Source: Acidobacteriaceae bacterium (GTDB lineage Bacteria; Acidobacteriota; Terriglobia; Bryobacterales; Bryobacteraceae). From it: a DNA stretch of 64,000 nucleotides. The position numbers and the translations under genes were made by a program. This document shows positions 1 to 8,505 of this stretch, one piece after another. The DNA lies in contig JAFAYL010000020.1 in NCBI GenBank assembly GCA_019240405.1, forward strand, positions 158,865 through 222,864, read 5' to 3'. A model generated the notes under the pieces. That model saw only the letters and a program-made list of their open reading frames with translations, made no database searches and was not told where the DNA came from. How positions within the stretch are numbered: position 1 is the stretch's first letter; the number at the start of each line of letters is the position of its first letter.

Positions 1-417
1 ATCATCACGGAAGGCGGCTTACATTTCGGGTATGAGGGGACGTGTGGATGTCCAAATCGCGGCAGATCGTTTCTTGATCCCGGCTACTTCACTCAGATGT
101 GGAAGCAGCGTTCCGTAAGTGCGGTATCTACTCAGTTCGCAATTATCAGAGCGAGCTTTTTCGTGGAACTTGTAGAGGGTTTATCTAACCAAGCTTCGTT
201 CGCCTTCTTGGGAGCGTGGGCAGGCGCTCACGCCATGCGAACGGGAAAGAGAGTTGTATATTCGCCCTTTCTCAGCGGCATGTCAGATCTTGAGTGGAGC
301 TCACTCGTTCTCCCTTCCGAAGAACAATTATTTGTTGAAATGAATCGGGATCTCATTCCCGACAGGCGATACTATTCGCGGCATTTGTCGCTCGAAAAGC
401 CTTTCGCTCTGGCCTGA
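1..417 (+). CDS. Glycosyltransferase family 2, C-terminal part (truncated by window start)
   Basis: The frame is open from the first base of the window to a TGA at 415-417, leaving 138 residues of a longer protein. The remaining part resembles the C-terminal region of GT-A fold family 2 glycosyltransferases that add sugars to polysaccharides. It has a block like the acceptor-loop region (GAWAGAHAMRTGKRVVYSPF, where family members usually have an Asp-rich DxxLCLR-type run) and a C-terminal tail, PDRRYYSRHLSLEKPFAL, like the 'DPYYNPNLSLE' ending of that family. The nucleotide-sugar binding N-terminal half lies outside the window. The Met at 97 is internal and is not the start. The family assignment rests on the tail pattern and is moderate. 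Confidence 0.55.
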   Translation: MITEGGLHFGYEGTCGCPNRGRSFLDPGYFTQMWKQRSVSAVSTQFAIIRASFFVELVEGLSNQASFAFLGAWAGAHAMRTGKRVVYSPFLSGMSDLEWSSLVLPSEEQLFVEMNRDLIPDRRYYSRHLSLEKPFALA

Positions 418-445
418 ACCCGCCGATCTCGCATTAAACTAAGTT

Positions 446-1195
446 TTGCCTCGCAAGCTGGGCCAGCATTTCCTCGTTCGTGATTCGATTCTCCAAACTC
501 TGGCGGTCGCGCTCTGCGGAGATCATGCTCCCCGGGTGATTGAGATTGGAGCGGGTCGGGGCGCACTTACCAGGCATCTCTTGCCGCGCACCAATGAGTT
601 ACACGCAATCGAGTTGGATGGCTCGCTCGCAAGCTACCTCGAATCGAGGTTTGTCACTGAACCTAAACTGCGTGTCCACCGTGCTGATGTCCTTTCAATT
701 AACCTGGCACAATGGGGGCCCGCTGTAATCGCCGGCAATTTGCCGTACTACATCACGTCGCCCATCATTCATCGCTTTCTTCGACTTGATGACCGATTTC
801 CGGTTGCCGTATTCCTGATGCAATCGGAAGTGGCGGATCGAGTGCTGGCTGCACCTAGCACCCACTCCTACGGTTACTTGACAGTGACCACCCGACTTAT
901 ATGCAATGTCGAGCTTGTGTGCCGAGTTGCAGCTTCCGCATTTGTGCCGCCACCCAAAGTGGAGTCTTCCGCCGTGCGATTTCAGCGCAAAAGCGAGTTC
1001 CCGCCTGACATCGATGACCTGTTGACTTTCGTAAGCCGCTGTTTCGGGAAAAAGAGAAAAACGCTTCGTAACAATCTGCGACCCTTTTATGGAGCCGCAA
1101 TTGAAACACTGCCGGAATCGCGGCTACGCGCCGAGCAGTTGACCGTCGACCAATTCATCGATTTACATCGCAGGCTTTCGGGATCGGAGAACTGA
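446..1195 (+). CDS. rsmA: 16S rRNA (adenine1518/1519-N6) dimethyltransferase RsmA/KsgA
   Basis: This enzyme dimethylates two adjacent adenosines in the 3'-terminal hairpin of 16S rRNA, using S-adenosylmethionine, late in 30S assembly. The 249-residue protein has the family signature GQHFLVRDS near residue 6, the SAM-binding motif I (IEIGAGRGALT, about residues 32-42) and the catalytic NLPYYI motif near residue 98. It is slightly shorter than typical KsgA (about 270). Translation appears to start at a TTG at 446, which places the GQHFL motif at the usual distance from the N-terminus. No in-frame ATG fits. gltX follows after a 25-bp gap on the same strand, so the two may be co-transcribed. Confidence 0.93.
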   Translation: MPRKLGQHFLVRDSILQTLAVALCGDHAPRVIEIGAGRGALTRHLLPRTNELHAIELDGSLASYLESRFVTEPKLRVHRADVLSINLAQWGPAVIAGNLPYYITSPIIHRFLRLDDRFPVAVFLMQSEVADRVLAAPSTHSYGYLTVTTRLICNVELVCRVAASAFVPPPKVESSAVRFQRKSEFPPDIDDLLTFVSRCFGKKRKTLRNNLRPFYGAAIETLPESRLRAEQLTVDQFIDLHRRLSGSEN

Positions 1196-1220
1196 TACGC
1201 TTCTGTACACTTGATACTTC

Positions 1221-2642
1221 ATGATTCGCGCTCGCTTTGCGCCTTCCCCGACCGGCTACCTGCACATCGGTAGCGCGCGAACGTTCATTCTTAATTGGCT
1301 CTATGTGCGGAAGCATCACGGCACGATGGTCCTTCGCATCGACGACACGGACGTGGACCGCAATACTGAAGCGTCCCTGTTCTCGATTTATGAAGGACTG
1401 AACTGGCTCGCGCTCAATTGGGACGAGCTCTATCGGCAGTCGGAGCGTCTTGATCTCCACAGGAAATTGGCTTACGAACTGCTCGCGAGGGGGCTCGCAT
1501 ATCGCGACTTCACTCCTGCTGCGCCGGATTTAGAAGACAAACCACACAGCGAGGGTCCATGGCTCTTCAATCCAGATATGAGGGCCCTTTCGAAAGAAGG
1601 AAGCGATGCGCGAGCGGCCGCGGGGGAGCCGTTCGTGATTCGCTTTCGGGTGCCGCGTGAGAATTCGACCGAGGTCTCGTTCAAGGATGAGGTATACGGG
1701 CATCAATCAAAGCTCACCGCTGACATCGAAGACTTCGCGCTCTTACGCAGCAACGGAATGCCGACCTATCATCTTGCTTCTTGCGCTGACGATATCGATC
1801 TCAGGATCACACACATCATTCGCGGCCAAGACCATCTTTCGAACACGTTCAAGCACCTGCTTATTCTCCAAGCAGCAGGACCGCCGCTGCCGCGCTTTGC
1901 GCACTTACCTTTGCTGACTGCGCCCGATGGCTCTAAGCTGTCGAAGCGGAGGCACGGTCCCGTCGTGAGTGTCACAACCTATCGTGACCACGGCTTTCTC
2001 GCGCTGGCATACATCAACTTCTTGTGCCTGCTTGGATGGTCGCCCAAAGACGATCGAGAGCAGATGACCCTGTATGAGTTAACCAATGCATTCAGCTTCG
2101 AAGGGGTTCACCGCAGCAACGCCGTCGTGAACTTCAGCGACGCCGATCCGATCGATCCCAAGGCTCTGTGGCTAAATGCCCAGCACTTGCGGCACATCCC
2201 GGTTGAGCAGCTGGCTCCACTCGTCCGGAACTCACTCGAGGCTCAGAATCTGGCCCCCTATGCAGACGATGCATTCTTTCTGCACGTAGTGGACACAATT
2301 CGTACGCGCTTTTCCACTCTGCTCGATTTTCCGACGAAAGGGCGGGCCTATTTCGCTGATGAGTTTCCGATGGATCCGGCGGCTCTCGAAAAATTGAACG
2401 CGCCGGGCGCGAGAGAGTTGCTGCACGAGTTGGCTGATCGAATCGAGGCGAGCCATGAGTTCACAGAGGCTACTGTGGAGGCGGACTTGAGAAAGCTTGC
2501 CGAGGAGCGCGGAGTGAAAGCGGGCGTGTTGATCAACGCGAGCCGCGCCTCATTGACGGGTCAACCCGTAGGGCCGAGCGCTTTTGCAGTGTTCGTATGC
2601 ATCGGTCGAGAGCGCGTGCTTCGGAGGCTGCGAAGAGTATAG
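1221..2642 (+). CDS. gltX: Glutamyl-tRNA synthetase
   Basis: This class I aminoacyl-tRNA synthetase charges tRNA-Glu with glutamate in the cytosol. The HIGH-type motif appears as LHIGSAR at residues 14-20 after the hallmark RFAPSPTG, and the KMSKS-type loop as KLSKRRHG near residue 239. The protein has 473 residues, normal for bacterial GltX, and keeps a C-terminal anticodon-binding region, so it is not the short GluQ enzyme. Whether it also mischarges tRNA-Gln cannot be read from the sequence. The stop codon ends 1 base before the ATG of the carbamoyltransferase, so the two are translationally close. Confidence 0.95.
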   Translation: MIRARFAPSPTGYLHIGSARTFILNWLYVRKHHGTMVLRIDDTDVDRNTEASLFSIYEGLNWLALNWDELYRQSERLDLHRKLAYELLARGLAYRDFTPAAPDLEDKPHSEGPWLFNPDMRALSKEGSDARAAAGEPFVIRFRVPRENSTEVSFKDEVYGHQSKLTADIEDFALLRSNGMPTYHLASCADDIDLRITHIIRGQDHLSNTFKHLLILQAAGPPLPRFAHLPLLTAPDGSKLSKRRHGPVVSVTTYRDHGFLALAYINFLCLLGWSPKDDREQMTLYELTNAFSFEGVHRSNAVVNFSDADPIDPKALWLNAQHLRHIPVEQLAPLVRNSLEAQNLAPYADDAFFLHVVDTIRTRFSTLLDFPTKGRAYFADEFPMDPAALEKLNAPGARELLHELADRIEASHEFTEATVEADLRKLAEERGVKAGVLINASRASLTGQPVGPSAFAVFVCIGRERVLRRLRRV

Positions 2643-2643
2643 A

Positions 2644-4221
2644 ATGTCTGGAGTCATCGTCGGACTGGGCGGGTTACTGAGCGATCCGGCCTGCTGCGTC
2701 ATCAAAGACAGGAATCTTGCCTCGGCTGTTGAGCAGGCAAAGATATCTCGACAAGAACGGCTGGGCTCGTTTCCCGAGGAAGCATTCGATCAAGCTCTTA
2801 GAGTCGCGCACATCAAGCCGGAAGAAATTGAATGCGTAGCAGTGGCGCGCCCGTTTGCAAGAGGCGCGGAGAGCGCGATTCAGCTCGAGATCCGCGATCG
2901 CTTTCCGAACGCGCATGTCGTCGTAGTTGAGCATCATCACGCGCACGCTGCGTCCGCTTACTATGCCACGCAGTTTGATTCCGCATCAGTTCTAAGTATC
3001 GATCGCGCCGGAGACTTTCGATCAGCCGTGCTGTTCGAAGCAAAAGAGAATCGATTAACTCCTGTCCGAGAGCTCTATTTCCCTGATTCCCTCGGTGACT
3101 TGTTCAATCGCGTGACGGAGTTGCTTGGTTTCGAACCGAGGGCTGATGAACATAAAGTACAATGGCTCTCTGTACCGGGTCAACCAAGATTTGCCGGCGT
3201 GTTTCGGAAAATGCTCTATCGCGCGGCGGGTCACTGGCCTCAGATCGATCGGAACTTCTTTGATGCAGACCTGCTCACTCACGGAGGTTTTAGCAGCCGG
3301 TTCTACGATGCGGTCCAGATCAGGGCTGAAGAGCCGATTCCTCCTCAGATCAAATCCGATTTGGCAGCGAGCTTACAAGCTGCGATTTCTAATGCGGTCA
3401 TCGAAATGGCCGGATCTGCGGAGAACCTGTGCATTGCGGGGGGTCTAGCGCTCAATACGTTATTAATTCATTCGCTGGAGGAAAGGTTCAGCAATGTTTT
3501 CGTTCAACCGGTGGCGGGGAATGCGGGAACCGCGCTCGGCGCAGCGCTGTTCGCTTGGCACAATTTCCTCGGCGAAAAAACTCGCGTTCCATTCAACACG
3601 CTGTGTCTTGGACCGGCGTACTCGCCTGAAGAGATCAAGCAGGTACTTGAAAATTGCAAACTGCGCTTTTCTTATTTGATGACGAAGGAAGCGCTGATCG
3701 GCCAGGCCGTGAACGCCCTCAATGATCAGCAGATCGTTGCATGGATGCAAGGACGAATGGAATTCGGTCCGAGAGCATTGGGTAATCGCAGTATTCTTGC
3801 GTCGCCCATGAATCCGTACTCGACTGAGAACCTCAACGTTTATATCAAGCACCGAGAGGGCTCCCGGAAGTTTGCGGCTTCAGTTCCCGTTGAGCTTGCG
3901 GATAAGTATTTCGAAGTTGGCCCGAATGCCCGTTATCTGGCCACGGTTGGCCGCGTCCGGCCCGAATATCGCGATACGTTCGCAGCCGCCGTTCTCGCAA
4001 ATGATCTGATTCGCGTGCACACGGTCGATAAAGAGGAAAATCCGCTGTATCACGGGTTGCTGATGCAAGCAGGCGAATCGACGGGCTTGCCGGTTCTTTA
4101 CAACACGAGCTTCAATCTTTTTGGCGATCCGCTTGTCTGCACCCCGCGCGACGCGGTGCGAAGCTTCTACTCGTCAGGGATAGATGCGCTATTCGTCGGG
4201 AGCTTCTATTTGGAGAAATAG
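2644..4221 (+). CDS. NodU/CmcH-family carbamoyltransferase
   Basis: The 525-residue protein belongs to the family that moves a carbamoyl group from carbamoyl phosphate to hydroxyl groups of sugars or antibiotics, through an ATP-dependent carbamoyl-adenylate. The Kae1-like metal-binding run HHHAHAASAYY is at about residue 97, and the C-terminal YrdC-like part has MEFGPRALGNRS near residue 372 and a conserved YNTSFN segment. The open frame extends upstream to 2584 inside gltX, but ATG 2644 begins the family-typical N-terminus (MSGVIVGLGG) and clears the gltX stop. No biosynthetic cluster surrounds it. The glycosyltransferase end at 1-417 is the only possible polysaccharide partner in view, so the substrate is unknown. 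Confidence 0.88.
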   Translation: MSGVIVGLGGLLSDPACCVIKDRNLASAVEQAKISRQERLGSFPEEAFDQALRVAHIKPEEIECVAVARPFARGAESAIQLEIRDRFPNAHVVVVEHHHAHAASAYYATQFDSASVLSIDRAGDFRSAVLFEAKENRLTPVRELYFPDSLGDLFNRVTELLGFEPRADEHKVQWLSVPGQPRFAGVFRKMLYRAAGHWPQIDRNFFDADLLTHGGFSSRFYDAVQIRAEEPIPPQIKSDLAASLQAAISNAVIEMAGSAENLCIAGGLALNTLLIHSLEERFSNVFVQPVAGNAGTALGAALFAWHNFLGEKTRVPFNTLCLGPAYSPEEIKQVLENCKLRFSYLMTKEALIGQAVNALNDQQIVAWMQGRMEFGPRALGNRSILASPMNPYSTENLNVYIKHREGSRKFAASVPVELADKYFEVGPNARYLATVGRVRPEYRDTFAAAVLANDLIRVHTVDKEENPLYHGLLMQAGESTGLPVLYNTSFNLFGDPLVCTPRDAVRSFYSSGIDALFVGSFYLEK

Positions 4222-4260
4222 CTCCAGTTCCGTCGAACGGGCTCTCGATTAAATCGTTAT

Positions 4261-5706
4261 TCACGGCTGTTTGTTGAAATATGTGCCGATGCTTTCTTCG
4301 GCCAAGCCGAGCGCGCGGGCCAGCGAGACTTTGGCCACGTTGTATTGAAACTGGGCTGAGATAAGATTCTCGTTAGCATCGGCTACCGATTGCTGCGCCT
4401 GAACTACCTCGACCGTATTGGTTACACCGGCCGCGAATCTGTCGCGGGCCTGTCTGAGCGTTTGATTCGCAAGCTCGATATTGCTGTGGGCCACATCTAC
4501 TTGATCCGTTGCTGATTTCAAATCGAGCAGCGCGCTCCGAACCTCGTAATCAATTTGACCGCGCAAGTTTTCCAGCTCGTTGCGGCGATTCTTGAGCTCT
4601 GTATCGTTCTCGAGAATGTCTGCTTTGATCCGGCCGCCATCGAAAATATTGAACTGAATCGACCCCGTGGCTTGAAACACGCCATGCGAGTTTGTAAGTA
4701 CGCGAAGTCCTTCGTCGCCGTAGAAACCTGATGCCTGAAAAGCTGGGAAGCGTTCTGCCTTCGCGGCTCGCAACGCAAATTCTGCAGCGGTGACTTGCGC
4801 TTTAGCGGCTTGAAAATCGGGTCGGTGATCATACGCCTTAGAGAGCGCATCCTGGACCGACATGCTTTCAAGAGGAACTGAAGGCGATGGATCGGCTACT
4901 GTGAAGTCCTGCCCTGGGGCAAGACCGATAATTCGCCCTAATGCCAGCTTGTCTTTTTCGAACTGGTTTGTTTGAGCGACGAGAGACTGCTGGCGCTGCT
5001 TTAATTCAACTTGCGAGCGGAGCACGTCGATTCCGATGGCCACACCTGCATCGTGTCGGCGCGTAGCGTTAGTGTAGACGGCTCTATCGGCCTCAATCTC
5101 AGCTTGAGTGGCCGCGATGCGTGCAGCGTCGGCAATGATCTGAAGGTAAGCGTCGCCGACTGCCTGGACGACCAGATCGCGCGCGTTCTTGATAGAAAGA
5201 ACGGAAGCTTTCATGTTCTCGCGTGAGGAGCGGTAGTTATTAATCGCGGTGTAGTCGAAGAGCGGAACGTTCGCGTTCGCGAGAGCGGCTTGGTAGGAGT
5301 AAGGACCGACAATGGTCGGGACGTGGACTGGAAAATTGGGCGGGAAACTGACCAGGAAGCCAAGCGCCTGAAGATTGATTTCCTGTTCGGTCATGCTCAA
5401 CTGCCCGTTGATGGTGGGCAGAAGACCGGAAAGCGCTCGAAAACGCTGCGCCCGCGTTTGCCGGCTCGCCTGTTCGCTCGTGAGCAGGCCGAGATTGGCT
5501 TTCAAGCCGCGGTTGATTGCGTCCCCCATCGTGAGAGCTATGGGAGTTGCTGAGGCTGCTCCTTGAGGAACGCTGCCTTGATACGTTTGCGCCCCAATTT
5601 GCGAACCGGTGTTCGTCGAAGTAGGTGATTGCGCAAAAAGAGCGAATCCAGAAATGAAAGCTATGGATGGAAGGACAGAGGTCTGCACGCGTTTCCTATT
5701 CGTCAT
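4261..5706 (-). CDS. TolC-family outer-membrane efflux protein
   Basis: The product is a 481-residue outer-membrane factor of tripartite efflux or type I secretion systems, expected to form a trimeric barrel with a periplasmic alpha-helical tunnel. It starts with a basic stretch and hydrophobic signal peptide (roughly residues 1-25). Two copies of the OEP repeat follow, with long amphipathic helices rich in Ala/Gln, and a family-typical motif, AGVTNTVEVVQAQQSVADA, in the second half. No inner-membrane pump or adaptor gene is adjacent, so the partner is elsewhere. It is convergent with the carbamoyltransferase, and the neighbouring hydrolase gene is upstream on the same strand with about 20 bp between them. 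Confidence 0.9.
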   Translation of the reverse strand: MTNRKRVQTSVLPSIAFISGFALFAQSPTSTNTGSQIGAQTYQGSVPQGAASATPIALTMGDAINRGLKANLGLLTSEQASRQTRAQRFRALSGLLPTINGQLSMTEQEINLQALGFLVSFPPNFPVHVPTIVGPYSYQAALANANVPLFDYTAINNYRSSRENMKASVLSIKNARDLVVQAVGDAYLQIIADAARIAATQAEIEADRAVYTNATRRHDAGVAIGIDVLRSQVELKQRQQSLVAQTNQFEKDKLALGRIIGLAPGQDFTVADPSPSVPLESMSVQDALSKAYDHRPDFQAAKAQVTAAEFALRAAKAERFPAFQASGFYGDEGLRVLTNSHGVFQATGSIQFNIFDGGRIKADILENDTELKNRRNELENLRGQIDYEVRSALLDLKSATDQVDVAHSNIELANQTLRQARDRFAAGVTNTVEVVQAQQSVADANENLISAQFQYNVAKVSLARALGLAEESIGTYFNKQP

Positions 5707-5726
5707 TACTAGTCTCGATTAACAGT

Positions 5727-6785
5727 CTAGAGATTCCGCTTCAAAAATGAGCAGATCTCGTAACCGGTAATGTACTTGAACGGAAACTCGCCCATGGTGT
5801 AGTGGCCGCACGGCAGAACCGTGACATCGTGATCCCAGTTCTGCCTGCGCGCGCCCTTAATGACTTCGCGCGAGAGATGCACGGGGAACGTAGTGTCGTA
5901 GCGAGTGTAGATGAATTTGGAGCGTTTGTTTCTGGCGTCGAATAACTTCCAATAACTGGGCGGGCTGATACAGAGCCAGAGCTTGCGAAGGGTTTCTAAG
6001 TCGACCGCCTCTTCAAGACTCTCGCGTATGTGGCGGGTGGACAAGCCCTCCCAGACCGGGTCCGCGAAATACGTAGAGCAGTGATTAAATACATTGACCC
6101 GAATGCGGGGGTCATGGACGCTCGCGAGAAAGGCGTAGCAGGACCCGAGACTGGTTCCCACAACGCCGAGGCGATCGAAACCTTGCTGTGCGAGCCAATC
6201 GAAGCACGCTCGGGTGTCAATCACCGCTTGGCGGGTCGCGTCGATAGTGCGGCAGATATTCGATGAGACGGCATAATCGGCGCGGGTCAAGCCCGCGGGC
6301 GTGCGCGAATCGTGATAAGGCGGACTCAGGCGTAACGTCGAGATCCCGAGGCGCTGCAGACCCGTGCAGAGGCTGTTGTGTTGAGGGAGCTTCGCGTTCC
6401 AGTGCGGTATCACTACTACGGCTCTACGGCCGGGGCTGCGAGCGGGAAACCAGAGCGCACGGACGGTGTTGTTTTCCGGATACGGCGTGCGAATGGGCGA
6501 AGCGAATTCGAGCCATTCATTCTTCAGATCGAAGCGGGCAGGCGTTTCATAGCTGAAGAAATTCGCGCTATTTGCGATGGCGCACTCGTTTAGGCGAATG
6601 ATGTATTCGACCGGCTCGGAGCCGTTAAGCGGCTTGTGTCGCGCACACGGCCAATCGCGAGTCCATTCAAGGCCATAATCGAACGGGCGGACGATGCGGT
6701 CCGTGGCGCGAGAGCAAAGCTCATTTTCCCAGCGATACATCCAGGTCCGGTAGCGGTGCGCCATCGGCTTCAACAGAAACTTCAT
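5727..6785 (-). CDS. Alpha/beta-hydrolase fold protein
   Basis: This 352-residue protein has the alpha/beta-hydrolase layout: an oxyanion-region strand VVVIPHWNAKLPQHN, a nucleophile elbow GTSLGSCYA (GxSxG type) in the middle, and a C-terminal His in LPCGHYTMGEFPF. It resembles uncharacterised ABHD18-like hydrolases. There is no signal peptide; the N-terminus is basic and aromatic. The substrate is unknown. It lies directly upstream of the TolC-like gene on the same strand and is divergent from the Ppx/GppA gene (about 70 bp between starts, enough for two promoters). Confidence 0.75.
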   Translation of the reverse strand: MKFLLKPMAHRYRTWMYRWENELCSRATDRIVRPFDYGLEWTRDWPCARHKPLNGSEPVEYIIRLNECAIANSANFFSYETPARFDLKNEWLEFASPIRTPYPENNTVRALWFPARSPGRRAVVVIPHWNAKLPQHNSLCTGLQRLGISTLRLSPPYHDSRTPAGLTRADYAVSSNICRTIDATRQAVIDTRACFDWLAQQGFDRLGVVGTSLGSCYAFLASVHDPRIRVNVFNHCSTYFADPVWEGLSTRHIRESLEEAVDLETLRKLWLCISPPSYWKLFDARNKRSKFIYTRYDTTFPVHLSREVIKGARRQNWDHDVTVLPCGHYTMGEFPFKYITGYEICSFLKRNL

Positions 6786-6855
6786 GAGCGCAGTTCACAT
6801 GTGAGTTGCACGAATTTAGTTTATCGAGGGCCCCTGCACTGCTATAAAGGCGGAT

Positions 6856-8412
6856 ATGCCTCGTTACGCGGCGGTTGACATCGGCAGCAACTCTGTCCGG
6901 ATGATGGCTGCCGACGTTACGGGGACCGGGACCGAGATACTCGCGGAAGACCGGCAGGTCACAAGGCTCGGGGACAGCGTATTTCGATCGGGCAGGATCA
7001 GCAGAGACGCCCTGGATTTCCTTTGCGTCGTTCTTACGAGGATGGCGGACGCGTATCGAAGCCTGGATGTGATTGGAGTACGCGCGGTGGCGACAAGCGC
7101 CGTGCGTGATGCGAGCAACAGGCAGCAATTCCTGACTCGAACTGCTGCGGCGCTGGGAACCAATGTCGAGATTATTTCGGGCGCGGAAGAAGCCCGGCTG
7201 ATTCACTTGGGTGTGAACGCGCGGTGGCCGCGGCCGAAGGACGAACGGTTTCTCATTGTTGATATCGGCGGCGGCAGCGGCGAGTTGATCGTGAGCGAAG
7301 GCGGCGAGATGGTAGACGCTACTTCGAAGCCGCTTGGCGCGGTGCGATTGACAGAGGTTTTCCTAAAGACCGATCCGCCCCAACCGGAGGAGCTGCATCG
7401 CATGGAGGCTTACATCGAGGAAAAGCTGAGCTCCTTTTACGGGCGGCACGGCGCGGAACACTTCAGCCGCACCATCGCGACCTCAGCGACCGCGGCGGCG
7501 ATTGTGAGCGCGGCGAATCGAGTTCCTCGCGCGAAGCGCGACGAGGCAGACCGGATGCGGGCGGGGGTCAATCAGATCCGCCAGCTCTACAGTTTGCTGA
7601 TCGAAACCGATCTCACCAGGCGCCGGAAAATTCCCGGTATTGGACCGCGGCGCGCCGAAATCATCATCGCGGGCGTCGCTGCATTTCTCCGAGCGCTAGA
7701 GCTTTTCCACCAGCGGGCGTTGTATTACTGTGCGGCGGGTGTACGCGATGGGATCATTGCAGACCTGGCGGCACGCGGGGTCGGGCGTGAGCTCTCGCAG
7801 CTTTCTCGCGAACAACGAGCGGTAGTGGAAGGAATGGCGAAGCGGTATGGTGTCGCGTTGAAGCATGCCAAGCATGTAGCGTTTCTGGGGCACCGTCTTT
7901 TTGAGCTGTTGCGGCCCCTACATCAACTAGCGCCGGCAGCAGGCAAGTTATTGGAGGCCGCTTCGTATTTGCATGACATCGGGCATTTCGTTAGCGATAC
8001 AGGACACCACAAGCACTCCGCATATCTAGTTGCGAATTCGGGGATGCCTGGATTTACGAATCGGGAACGATTGATCATCGCGACACTTTGCCGGTTTCAC
8101 AGAAAGTCGGTGCCGGATCCGGCTCATCCACAGCTCCAAAATTTGGATGCGGATTCGAAGCGCACAGTGGCTAATCTTGTCCCTCTTCTGCGCATCGCTG
8201 ATTCGCTCGATCGCGGGCATGAACAAAAGGTGCGGGACATCAGCATCGGGTCGCGAAATGGAGCGGTAAACGTCCTCGTGCAGGATGAAGGGGACGCGGA
8301 TCTCGAAATTTGGGCGGCCAACGAAACCGCCAAAGCGTTTGCGAGCGTCTATCCGGCGCAAATATCGATTCGACGCCGGCGATTGCAGAAGTCAAGAGCC
8401 GCGGAAGCGTGA
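6856..8412 (+). CDS. Ppx/GppA exopolyphosphatase/guanosine pentaphosphatase family protein with C-terminal HD domain
   Basis: This 518-residue phosphatase of the ASKHA (actin-like) fold is expected to hydrolyse inorganic polyphosphate and/or pppGpp. The N-terminal phosphate-1 motif DIGSNSVRM is at residues 8-16 and the phosphate-2 loop DIGGGSGELIVS at about 136-147. A linker GIGPRRAEII follows, then a C-terminal HD-type domain with HDIGHF near residue 373, as in longer Ppx proteins. Which substrate dominates cannot be told. It is the last host gene before the CRISPR-Cas locus: its stop is about 56 bp from the decayed terminal repeat. Confidence 0.88.
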   Translation: MPRYAAVDIGSNSVRMMAADVTGTGTEILAEDRQVTRLGDSVFRSGRISRDALDFLCVVLTRMADAYRSLDVIGVRAVATSAVRDASNRQQFLTRTAAALGTNVEIISGAEEARLIHLGVNARWPRPKDERFLIVDIGGGSGELIVSEGGEMVDATSKPLGAVRLTEVFLKTDPPQPEELHRMEAYIEEKLSSFYGRHGAEHFSRTIATSATAAAIVSAANRVPRAKRDEADRMRAGVNQIRQLYSLLIETDLTRRRKIPGIGPRRAEIIIAGVAAFLRALELFHQRALYYCAAGVRDGIIADLAARGVGRELSQLSREQRAVVEGMAKRYGVALKHAKHVAFLGHRLFELLRPLHQLAPAAGKLLEAASYLHDIGHFVSDTGHHKHSAYLVANSGMPGFTNRERLIIATLCRFHRKSVPDPAHPQLQNLDADSKRTVANLVPLLRIADSLDRGHEQKVRDISIGSRNGAVNVLVQDEGDADLEIWAANETAKAFASVYPAQISIRRRRLQKSRAAEA

Positions 8413-8468
8413 TCGGCACAAGCTTCACCGAATTCACTGGTGAGTCCCGCATCCGAGGATCGTTTTCA

Positions 8469-8505
8469 CAAACATCCGCTTCGAAAATCGTGATTACTTT
8501 GTAAC
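8469..8505 (-). repeat. Degenerate terminal CRISPR repeat (trailer end)
   Basis: The last 14 bases, GATTACTTTGTAAC (8492-8505), are identical to the repeat. The palindromic half is decayed, with only scattered matches. A 36-nt spacer (8506-8541) separates it from the first intact repeat, the same size as the other spacers. This marks the oldest, leader-distal end of the array. Because the hairpin is lost, the terminal spacer may not be processed normally. Confidence 0.85.
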
